Of a DNA stretch of 64,000 nt, positions 48,690 through 59,800 are shown piece after piece; position 1 is the first letter of the stretch; the number at the start of each line of letters is the position of its first letter. Source of the DNA: Aurelia coerulea (Eukaryota; Cnidaria; Scyphozoa; Semaeostomeae; Ulmaridae). The stretch is taken from the NCBI GenBank assembly GCA_039566865.1, contig CM076960.1:17838501-17902500 (forward strand). Direction: 5' to 3'. The notes under the pieces are model-generated. The model searched no databases. It had not been told where the DNA came from and saw only the letters and a list, made by a program, of their open reading frames with translations. The position numbers were made by a program, and so were the translations under genes.

Positions 48690-50230
48690 CAAAGGTTTAA
48701 ATCAGATAAACCCGGTTTATCACCACCAGATATAAACCGAGTTTATTTCAATCCCAGTTTATCTGATGATAAACCCACTTAATCACATATCTCAGATAAA
48801 CATAGGCGTAGGAGACAGGGGGGCTGCACCCCCCCCCCCCCCCAACGTCGGAAAATTTTGCAAAAATCAGCCATAATCAGGAATAAGGCAGAAATCCGCC
48901 TTAAGTCGGGCAAAATTTTCTTAAACAATGGATTTTTTATCAGGCAGCCCCCTCAAATTTTCTCTACCCCTATGCCGATGCAGATAAACCCATTTTTCTC
49001 AGATAAACCCACTTTATCTGCTGATAAACCCAGTTTATCTGAGAGAAACGGATAAACCCAGTTTACCTTAAAACCAGATGGACATTATCATTTTCAAAAT
49101 GGATTCTACTTTGGCTGTTTTGCTCCTGCTTGCTGCTGTTTGTGTCCCAGGGGGGGGGGGCACTCAGTTATATTTAGGATAGGGGTGCTCAAGCTGAGGT
49201 ACAACACATCAACGCAGAATAATTTCTACCATGAAAATAGACCCAAAAGAATACTTTTTCCTATCTTTTTCCCAATCTTTTTCCTTTTTTTCATATTTGA
49301 GACCCAAAAAGTAAGCCAGAATTTCAGGAACCCAAAAAAGTAACTGTACAAATGAGTGACCAAAAAAATAATCCTTGCCCAAATTTTAGACCCAAAAAAG
49401 TAACCTGAGCACCCCTATCCTGAATAAACCAGAGTACCCCCCTGGGTTTTGTGTCTGTCAACATTTTTTAAATCGTTGAAAGGGCATCAGTGGCAACAGT
49501 ATTGACAGTGTACTGCAATATGTAAGCAATGGTTTGAGAGGTGTGCAAATGACTTGATCACCTTACCTTGATAAGTATGACGACAGCCAGGAGATGTCTC
49601 GGAGAACAACCAAGAAATCTTTATAGGGTGTAATAATAGTCAACGGCAGTTCTTTTTTTGCAATTGCTAATGCCACAAAGTATCAGCGCTTGATATGGCA
49701 TTTGCCAAAAGATCATCAGCATCGTCAGGCTGCAAGTCTGATTCTGCCATTTTGAAAGTATGTGGTTTGATGAAATTCTCAGGGTTTAAATGTTGGCCTG
49801 AGATAAACTGGGTTTATCTGCTGATAAACTGGGCTTATCCAATTGTGGTGACATGTCCAGGGGTGGCACCAGGGGAGGGCGAGGGGGCTACAGCCCCCTC
49901 ATCAGAGGCATCTAGCCCCCCTGTCAGAGGACATTTTGGGCTCTTGTCGGAGGAAATTTGGCAAAATAGCGTATGAAAACTGCATTTTCTTGCTATTTTA
50001 GCCCCCCTGTTGGAAGCTCCAGCCCCTCTGTCGGAAGATTCCTGGCGCCAACCCTGGACATATCTGGTGGTAAAATGGGTTTATCTGTGATATACTGGGT
50101 TTATTTGCATAAATAATGACTTTTTCAGATAAGCTGGGTTTATCTGGTGATAAAGTGGGTTTATCACAGATAAACTGGGATTATCTGAGATCAACTGGGT
50201 TATTTGGTGATAAACTAAAGATAAACTTTC
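48690..50230. repeat. foldback built of palindromic GATAAACCCAGTTTATC repeats
   Basis: The left cluster (48690-49075) has about ten GATAAACCC/GTTTATCTG units. The right cluster (49798-50230) has the inverted form, GATAAACTGGGTTTATCTG. Each unit is itself near-palindromic. Between them lie about 700 bp without genes, and a hAT MITE sits inside the right cluster. Confidence 0.8.
49858..50056. mobile_element. 199-bp hAT-type MITE
   Basis: CAGGGGTGGCACCAGG at the left, CCTGGCGCCAACCCTG at the right. Flanks GACATGTC (49850-49857) and GACATATC (50057-50064) differ at one base of an 8-bp target duplication. Confidence 0.82.
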
Positions 50231-50810
50231 TAATTGTCATGACTTTCACATGCAATACATGGATTGCCAAATCGCAGAAAATTTCCTTGAGAACATACCC
50301 TCTCATAGAACTTCTCAAGTTCAGGTACCCCCTAATCGCTGGCAATTCAGGTACTAAAATTGCTAATATTGCTGGTGTGATCTGAAGAGGAGGAAATTGC
50401 TCCTGAATTTTCTACCCCATCTTGTGCTGGTCTGCTAAGTTCTTTGACTAACACAAATTTTCATTCTAACATCATTGCAGAGGAGTTTAACTTTATCCAA
50501 TGCAAGAAAGAAAGAACACCTTTTTTTGAAAATATGTTTGAATGTGCCTACTTCGAAGAAAGGCACCCTTTCCGCTATTTTTTTGTACAAGCATGATATT
50601 TCACATCAGGTACCAAATGCCCCCTGGGTGTCAGATAATGCATACCAGTAAATCCTTGCCTCAAATAAGACTCCACCTTCATGCTTTGTTTGTCATATTC
50701 AAACAAGTGTTTTAACATCCGTTGCAGAATTTTTTCCGCCGCAGTATATTTCCACCAAACTTTTCCATTGGGAAATCTTGTTCGTTAATGTATTTTAATA
50801 TTTTTTGCAG

Positions 50811-50882
50811 ATGTGCCGACGTGTTTTTATCTTGTGGAGAATTAATCAAGAAAGGGAAGCCAACGTCTTCTGGTTGTGCTAA
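50811..50882 (+). other. upstream ORF before the chromodomain start
   Basis: A 23-codon frame starts ATGTGCCGACG directly after a strong acceptor (TTTTTTGCAG, 50801-50810) and stops TAA 7 nt before the ATG at 50890. If the 5' UTR exon begins at 50811, the transcript's first AUG would be this one. It could act as a translational brake, or the true N-terminus could lie in an earlier exon joined in the other frame. Confidence 0.4.
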
Positions 50883-50889
50883 GAAAAAG

Positions 50890-53800
50890 ATGGCTTGTGC
50901 TCCCAATGACTATGAGGTTGAGAAGATATTGAGAAAAAGAACAACATTTGGTTTTACAGAATATTTGGTGAGATGGTTAGGGTACGTCACAAGTTCATTT
51001 TTTCGTTTTAGGCCCATGGCACTTTCTTGAGTTCATTTGAGTATAAAGATAATGAATATGAACAAAATGTATGTGTGTAAAATTTGCCATCAAAATTAAA
51101 ATTACATCTATTATAAAATGTTTGGAAGAAAAAAGAGATATCTAATTACATGTGTACAATATACGGATATTAAGATTAGGATCTAATTTAAAAAACGCCC
51201 CCAGGTTAAAATGGCAGGGATAGCATTTAAAGGTCAGTGTGACCTTGTTTCCATAATGGTCCCTCCAGAGGTGTCATTGAAAGAAAAATTGTATGAAATT
51301 GTACGAAAAGAAAGCAATAAGTAAGCATGGCTATGTACAAAACACAGCTCTTCGGTTTGTTCTGGTTGGTTTGGCACCGACCAAAGTGACAAGTGTGCGA
51401 CAAAACGCGTTTTTGGTTATTCAGCGTTGCTCTTTATTGCAGCCATTAACTTATTTTTCTCCTTTCAAGGTATCAGATTAATTCGTTGTTTCCCTTGCAG
51501 GATTTCAGTGGCGTCGTGGCCGGGGGGGCCAGGGGGGGCCATGGCCCCCCCTGTGAAAATGTTGTCGGAAAATTCGTCAGTTTTTCATCCTTGTCGGAAA
51601 AATCGAAAAAAATCGAATTAATCCATTTTCCTCACATAGCTACTTTATGGCAATCCAAATGTGTACATGAAATATCACTTTTTCGATCGCAAAACGTAGT
51701 TTTTGACGAAAAAGTAGGTTTTTCGGCAAAAACTAGGTCCCTCGTTCGTTTTTCTGCAAAAATTCCTTTTTCAATCGAAAGAAGTGTGTTTTCTGTTGGA
51801 AAAATAGACACATAGGCGCAAAAAGTTTCGGACGAATAAATTTCAGAAAATGCTTTCGGTCAAAACATTCTTGGACTTTTCCCCCGAAAATTTGGTCGTT
51901 TTACAAACATTTTAGTGACTAAAAACGACAAATTTACAATTTATTTTGCACGTTTCATACTTAAAAAATGTCATGCATTTATGGTGTGTGCACCAAGCTT
52001 TCAATGAGTTGCTCGTCAGAATTTGCACAAGTGAATATTGTTGAGGAAGGTGGAAATGATTACTATGTATGTATGTATGTATCATTTTGCCACAATATTT
52101 ACAAGTTATATAATATAAAAATAGATACAATACAATAAATAATGTTAAAAACGTAAAGGAATAACACCCATAATCACAGTGGCAGGGATAGCATTAAAAG
52201 GTCAAGATGACCTTAATTCCATAATGGTCCCCTTAGAGGTGCTGGTACAACGAAAAACGTAAGAAAAAAAAATATACTAAACTGTAGTTTGTTTTCGGTA
52301 TAAAACATGGTTTATAATACCATACCATGATCGGGAGAGATGATGACAAGTCTTAATAGAAGACATATATGTCATCTTTCTCTTTTTGTATGTTTTGGAA
52401 AAAATTCTCTTTGATCTTATGTTTGAATGTGTCGATATTGTTTGTTGATTTAATCTCTGATGAAAGACTATTCCATGTTTTGGGCCCTAGATAAGATAGA
52501 CATTTTTGTCCAGCAGTAGTTTTGCGAAATGGAATATCCAATTTGAACTTGGACCTTCGTGTTGTTCGGCCCTGGTTGACTGGACGGAATATCTCAGCAC
52601 TGTATGCTGGGGCAGTTTCTCTGAAAAACTTCATTATGTTGACACAGACACATTGATCCATCCTGTTCTTTGTAGGGAGCCAATCTATAGACTTGAATTC
52701 TGTGACCCCAATATGTGCTGTGTTTTTTAAATCGAGGTAAAAACGAATGCATTTGTTTTGTGCCGTCTGAATTTTTTTAGACAGCCTCTTATTCAACCCT
52801 GGATACCAAGAAGTGCATGCATAAGATGGGATTACTTTCAGTTCCTGTGATTGGATGCTTATAGAAATGAAGATTAATATCAAGCTATCACGTTGTTATC
52901 TAAAATTTGAAAACGATCTATTTTTCAGTGCTATTGAGGTCCTTTTTTTCGAAATTTCCCATCAAAAACAAATAGTAGATTCTTCAAAATAGGGGCGTTT
53001 TGCAACGATCTAAAGGGCGTGGTCACAGAAAATTTTCCCGGGGGCAAGCCCCCAGACCCCCATTTTTCTTCCCTCCTTGCGCATCTAGCTTCAGCCTCAC
53101 CTCCAACACCAATCAAGTCTCGACAACAGCCTCACCTCCAACAAGAATCGCCTCTTAACAGGACTGCTGCGTCCCTTTGAACAATTCTTCGCTATTATGG
53201 AACTTTTATGTGACAAAATTTCTGAGACATTTTGCCACTTTTTATACATTATATTCCTGCTTAATTTTTGTCGGAAAAATGTCTCTTTGTCGGAAAATTC
53301 TGACCCTTGGCCCCCCCTAAAATCATGCTCCCACGACGCCACTGCAGGATGTAACAGGTTGTCCTCAGCTACAGGTTAATGTGGTTGTTATTCCTTTACG
53401 GGAGGACAACTTTTTATCATCTTTAAATATATCTGGGTCATTGAAAATTAAAAATTGAAAATTTGAAGTCAAATTCTAATGAGAACGCATGTTCGAAAGG
53501 CCTCAGTGTGCCAAAAATCTCTCTTTCTTTGCGTCCGCCTCCTTCATAGTATATAAGTTTTAGTAACCACTTTAGTATCAAGTTTTTAGGTCATTGACAA
53601 GATAGCTCAAAAAGAAAATCGGCTGTTATAGGTTTGACTACTGAATTTTGGAAATTGTTCAAACGGGAGTACTTTTTTGGAATACCGGATGTCCCAAAAT
53701 GATGTATTATTGTTTGATTGCTTACATGTTCACAACCGATGAACCGATTTTCAAAGACTTTGTTTGATTTGATTGCCTAAAGGATAGATTGTATTTTAAG

Positions 53801-56800
53801 ATGTTGATTGCGGTTTTACCAAGGCGTTTTCATTGCGAAAAGAAGATCGATAAACCTGCTTAAATTTAAGTCTTAGATCGCATGAGAAACGACCCATTTT
53901 TCCAGTCAACATTTTAGATGTGATACAAAAGGCTGAACTCCTATTCGTATTCTCTGAACTCAGTATTAACTGAATTCGTATTCTCTGAATGCCATATACT
54001 CTATGAACGACTTCAGCCTTTTGCATCACATCTAAAATGTTGACTGGCAAAGAGGACCGTTTCTTTTTCATGCTATCTAACGCTTGAATTTGAGCGGCTC
54101 TATCGATCTTCTTTTCAACATGAAGAAATCGGCCTAAACCACAGCCAACATCTTCAAATACAATTAGCCTTTCGGCAATCGGATAAAATAAAGTTTTTGA
54201 AATCGGTTCATTGGTTATGGGCATATAAGCAATCAAACGATAATATATCATTTTGGGACACCCGGTGCATGGTAGTAAGAAAAGATCTAATTGTTACAGG
54301 TACACAAAAGATGATGATACTTGGGAGCCGAAAGAAAATCTCCTTGATTGCACGGAAGCTTTGAATGACTACAACAGAAGAGTAGAATCGCAGCGAGGTA
54401 AGCGCAGACGAAGAATGTGGGCGGAATATGACAGGCAGATCAATTACAAAAATCAGAAAGAGAAACTCGTTTTGAAAAGCAAGAAGAGAGCAAGGAAAAG
54501 GAAAGTAACGAAGAAAAACGAATCTTCTCGAGCATGTCAAAAAAAGAGCCTGATACCAGAAAAGAAAGGTTTGGCAAAGAAGACTGTGGGAAGTAACGAA
54601 CATATAAAGAAATCTGGAAGGTTGACCAGTGGCAAAGAATTGACGAAGACAAGCTCAAATTTTCTTGCCGGAGCAGAGAATTTTTGCTCTGACCCGAAGT
54701 TGTCATCAGGCAGAATCTCTGTGCAGGACAAATCAGATCTGATTGGCAATAACGGTAAGATCAATTTATTTAATTTCCTGCTTCGATTCGTTTTTGTGGC
54801 ATGTTGTCTTTTACATCAACTGATGGCTGATGTGTTTGCTATGCAAAACGAAACTGTGATTTGTAAGTCAAGAAATCGGGGGCTGGTGAAACTGTATCAA
54901 TCATTTTCATGGGTGTGGGGTGAGTGGCACTCAAAGTTTAACCTGTTGTTGTGAATTGGCAATGACACGACCGAACCACGACCAAATGCGAAAAACGAGT
55001 ACCTTTGTTATAGAGAAAAAAGTAAGTGGCAGATTGAAATATTTCAAACGTTGTTTTGTCGCTAAAAGACCAGCCTACATTATGAGTATTTTTCGCAATT
55101 TTTTTGGGCACGGGAAGGTTTCCGAATTAAGGATTTTGAGGAAAAGGGCAGGCTTGAAATTCTCAAAAAGTCGTCAAAAACAAGGGATCGATTTGAAGCC
55201 ATTTCAGATCTTCAAAACAACGAGGAGCGTGTTTCATTCTGCCTGAGAATATTTTCAAGTACCTAGGGACTATAAACTTGCTCTGAAGACTTCCGACTCC
55301 CAGTTTGAAATGAAACACGCTCCTCGTTGTTTTGAAGATTTGAAATGGCTGTAAATCGATGCCCTGTTTTTGACGACTTTTGAGGATTTCAGGCATGCTC
55401 TTTTCCTCGAAATCCTTAATTTTGGAAATTTGCCGTGCCGAAAAAATTGCGAAAAATACTCATGGCATGGGCTAGTCTTTTAGCGACAGAACAACGTTTG
55501 AAGCATCTCAATCGGCCACTTAGTTAATTTTCTGTAACAGATTGCGTTGGGTCACTTTTTTCTGGGTCACCCAGTATATTATATGAATATTCAAAACGCA
55601 TTTCTTTGCTCACAAGGCATTAGGATATTTTCATGTTTCAAGGAAAAAAAGTTGCTTTTTGACTAACACGGTAATAGACCTTTTAGCTATTCTACAGAGG
55701 AATTTGAATCGAACGATATTTCGATAGATTTTGTGGAATGTTCGAATGTGTACAAAAGCGATAGAAGCCCTCGCGCCACTCAATCGAGCCTTTTGCGTAA
55801 AAACGAACAAAGATACGGCCCTATTTAGGGTCTTCTGTTGAATAACTTGAAAATCAATAGACCTTTTAGCAGTTCTGAAAAGAATCAGAATCGAACGATA
55901 TTTTGCAATATTTTGTAGAATTTTCGAATGTGCACAATAGTGATAGAAGCTCTAAAGGCCACTCGATCGAACCTTTCGGGTAAAAATGTATAAGAATAAC
56001 GCTCGATCCAGACTCTTTTGTAGAATAGCTAAAGGGTCTATTGAGAAATTTTGACCCTTGGCCATCTTTTTCAAGCTTTAACATTTCAAAATTTGGAGGA
56101 TCCGTTTTTAATTTTATTTTTAGCGACATCGGAAGAAATGCAAAGTTTTGATTTGTCAACGAGTTTAACATTAGAAGCTGACTCGCCAACTAAAGACAGC
56201 CAAGGAAATCAAGTGAAAAAGCGTGATTTAAATACAAAGAAACGGAAGCTGCAATCGGAAATTATTGAAGAACATGATGCTAGCTTGTCTGATACTTCTG
56301 AAATGGTAATCGGAAATAAGAACACGAATTCAAGCCCGAAAAGATCCACAGAAATGTTTGCCCATGATTTGCAGCAACACGAAGCATTGGTCCACCATCA
56401 GCTGGATGCTGTGCCTACTAATTTCACACATACAAAGTCTTTCGAAACACATTCGGATGATTGGCAGCACCAAGCAGCAGTGGTCTACTGCAAAACGGAT
56501 GTTATGCCCATCAATATCACTTCAACATCCAGAGCTCATGGAAATAATTTGCAGCAGCATGCATCTCTGGTCCACCGTGAGACAGCTTCTAGGCCATGTG
56601 AAAGTACCTCTGGTACGTCTTCAGCAACTGCTGCGGATGATTCACAGCAATATGCATCTCTGGTCCAACGTGAGACAGCTTCTAGGCCATGTGAAAGTAC
56701 CTCTGGTACGTCTTTAGCAACTACTGCAGATGATGGCGAAGGTATCGAGGCTTCTCTTGTTACTTCAACTTCAATCGAAGATCAAGAAACATTGGGCCGA

Positions 56801-59800
56801 CATATAGGAGCAGTGGAAATAGGCAGTGGTCAAGATTTCTTGAAAGTGGAAACAGAGAATTGTCAAGATTTGTTGGAAATTGAAGATAGCGTGATGTTGA
56901 TAGCCCAAGGGTCAGACTGGTCGCTCTTCAAGGAAGCTATTGGTTATCATTGCTCAGATAGTGGAAAATTTAGAGGAAAATTGGATAGGAGGGTAGCTGC
57001 TGATTACGGATTCGATGACACTAACGATTGCACTGAATTTAAAGAAAAATTGGATAGAGAAATGGCTGAATATTACGGATTTGATTGCAACAACAACATT
57101 ATTTACCCTGCCAACCAAGAACGAGACCCAGCGAAGGATTTTATGAAAGCAAGTTATGAGAGGGAACACAAATCAGTCAAAGTTATGTCAAAGGGTAAAA
57201 TGGGGTATTCTGATGCTCCATTTAATTCATTCGTAAGGAAAAGACCAGCTAGGGGAAGATCATTGAAACCAGTATCATTGTTGAGGAAAAGGGAACAAAA
57301 TGCTACTGTCCCATCTTCTGACCCACTCCCTCAGCCAGCGGATGAAGCTACAGATCGGAAACATTTAGATAGAACAGCTAGGGGAGGCAAACGGCGTGTG
57401 AGGCGGAGGAATATTAATGGAAAAAGGTTAAGGTTATCAAAGCCCAGGAAGGGAGGAGCTGATTTGGCAGAGGAGAAACGTTCGGAACGTAGGCGAAGGA
57501 ATGATCTTCAGCCTATTCACAACAGCATGGAGGCAGGTTTCGAGGCTCTCTCTTCGGAGCAAATAAAGAAGAGTGTGGTAAGAAAAATTATAGAACGGTT
57601 ACAGCAGAAAGGTTCACTTGGAAACAGAAAGCGGGAAATCCCAATCAGTAGATCCCTAGCCAACTATAGAGCAACAGGAGACATTGAAAATAGTGTACAA
57701 GAGAGTGGAGCAAAAGAAAATAAGAAGGGGAATTTATCCTACAAAGAATCGCAAAGAAAAGTTTGTCATGCTGGATCAAAATCTCGTGAAGATATCGAGA
57801 ATGACGTGGAACAATTGCTTGGCCAGGCTGGCAAGATGTCTACAAAAGCAGGAAGCAGCGAAACAAATAAGATAGGCCAAGAAAATACGTTGTCTGATGG
57901 TGTCTCTCCCTGTAGCAATGACTGTGAAAAAGTAAATGCACAGAGAATGGTTCGTTCAGATAGTCACCAGGATCTTGGTTTACGACAGAATTTTGTCAAA
58001 GCTATCACAGAAAGCTTTGCCAAACTGTCAAAAAAAGGGGACACCAGTAAACAGTCACGATCTATATCAAAAGGTGCAAAATCTGAGCCAAATGTAAATA
58101 AGGAAGTGGGACAGAGAGAGGCTGTTTCCCTGAGAAATGAAGGCATAGTGAGTGAATCATTCATTATAACATCGCAAGAAAGTTTCTCGGAAGATGAGGC
58201 CCCTCCGGAAGCTCCACCTTTGAAAGATTGCCATCTCATCTGCTCAGAGAAGTTTGGTGCGGATGGTACTTGCACAGAAGAGGTGCGGCTGCTGTCTGAG
58301 AGAGATAAATTCCTCACAAGTGAAGTCACATCAGTAGGGAGAGAGCGCGTCCCCTTGTCAGAGGAAGAACAAGGCGAAAGACCAGATGAAAACAATCCAC
58401 GAGGAATTGAAAGCTCTTTAGAGGTGAATTTGAACGATGTTGAGAAGGATCCATGGTCACCTTGTCAAGCCGATTTTCCCCAGGCTGATCTACCAGAGGC
58501 TACCTCAGATCTGCCTGAGGAGGAGCTCTATTGCTCAGAGGTATTTGAAATGATTGAGCCATTTGGGGAGACAGGAGAAGATCCGTTTGCGCCATCAAAG
58601 CACCAATCTGTTTATCATAAAACTTCTCGAGTTAAAAAGAAAGAGTCCACTGAGAAGAAAACAACATGTAAAATTTTACGCAAGATTGATCTTGGTAAAC
58701 TGCCAGGTCTATCAGAAATGAGAGGCGAAATACCCAAGAGGACAAAGAAAGTTAAATTTGAATTGTCTCTTCTGAAAGAAGTACCAATGGCACAAAAGGG
58801 AAATATGGGCTCCGACCGATCATTGTTTACATCAGGGCAACAAGAAACGGAAAACCAGGACACTGAAAGTGCCAAACTGACAGATATACAATTAATTGAG
58901 CAACCATTGTGTACATCGGGGCAACAAGGAATGCAAAACCTAGTGGATTTCACAAGCAACCTTCTCACGGTATCACAAATATCTGTCGAAATTAGTCCTA
59001 CCAAAATAGCAGAATCATCAGAAAAACTTTGGCTGGAAAAGGGTGAAAACCGTATCAGCTACACCGCAGATTCCATGTCAAACGAGAAAGAGAAACAAAT
59101 ACCTGATCAACTGCCGTCTACTTCTGGGCATCAAGAAACGCAAAATCAGGACGCTGAGACTGAAGCAGTCATTAAAAGCCCGGTCAATGTATCACAAGTA
59201 TTCGTTGAAAACAATCCCACTAAAACAGAAGAATCACCAGAGAAGCTTTGCCCGGAAAAGGGTGAAAACCATATCAGCGACACCGCAGATTCCATGTCAG
59301 ACGAGAAAGAGCAGCAAATACCTGATCAACTGCCGTCTACTTCTGGGCATCAAGAAACGCAAAATCAGGACGCTGAGACTGAAGCAGTCATTAAAAGCCC
59401 GGTCAATGTATCACAAGTATTCGTTGAAAACAATCCCACTAAAATAGAAGAATCACCAGAGAAGCTTTGCCAGGAAAGGGGTGAAAACCGTATCAGCTAC
59501 ACCGCAGATTCCATGTCACACGAGAAAGAGCAGCAAATACCTGATCAACTGCCGTGTACTTCTGGGCAGGTCAATGTATCACAAATATTCGTTGAAAACA
59601 GTCCCACTAAAATAGCAGAATCACCAGAGAAACTTTGCACGGAAGAGGGTGAAAACCATATCAGCTACACCGCAGATTCCATGTCACACGAGAAAGAGCA
59701 ACAAATACCTGATCAACTGCCGTCTACTTCTGGGCAGGTCAATGTATCACAAATATTTGTTGCAAACAGTCCCACCAAAATAGCAGATTCACCAGAGAAA

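Larger units (their letters stand above)
47154..50889. other. upstream region of divergent PLEKHF and chromodomain genes
   Basis: Mostly transposon-derived (hAT MITEs, a fragment of the CCGGGTGCGCC foldback at 47748-47900, the GATAAAC foldback). The most gene-like stretch is 48285-48421: TGCGCACTGCGCAGG resembles an NRF-1 type site, followed by non-repetitive purine-rich sequence ending in CGGCG and a donor GTAAGTG at 48421. I infer a non-coding first exon of the chromodomain gene. No coding exon was recognised. Confidence 0.4.
51506..53344. mobile_element. hAT-type element carrying a LINE fragment
   Basis: CAGTGGCGTCGTGGC at the left and CCACGACGCCACTG at the right. Flanks CAGGATTT (51498-51505) and CAGGATGT (53345-53352) match at 7 of 8 bases. 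Subterminal GGCCAGGGGG and TTGTCGGAAAAT blocks are inverted between ends. 1,839 bp in intron 1 of the chromodomain gene; no hAT transposase, and the middle is filled by a LINE 3' end. Confidence 0.85.

Noticed and set aside
54208..54764. Minus-strand ORFs opposite chromodomain exon 2
   Set aside because: The plus-strand exon has a recognisable domain and splice borders; the antisense products are Ser/Phe-rich with no family resemblance.
58615..59004. Minus-strand 129-aa ORF
   Set aside because: Shadow of the large third exon of the chromodomain gene.
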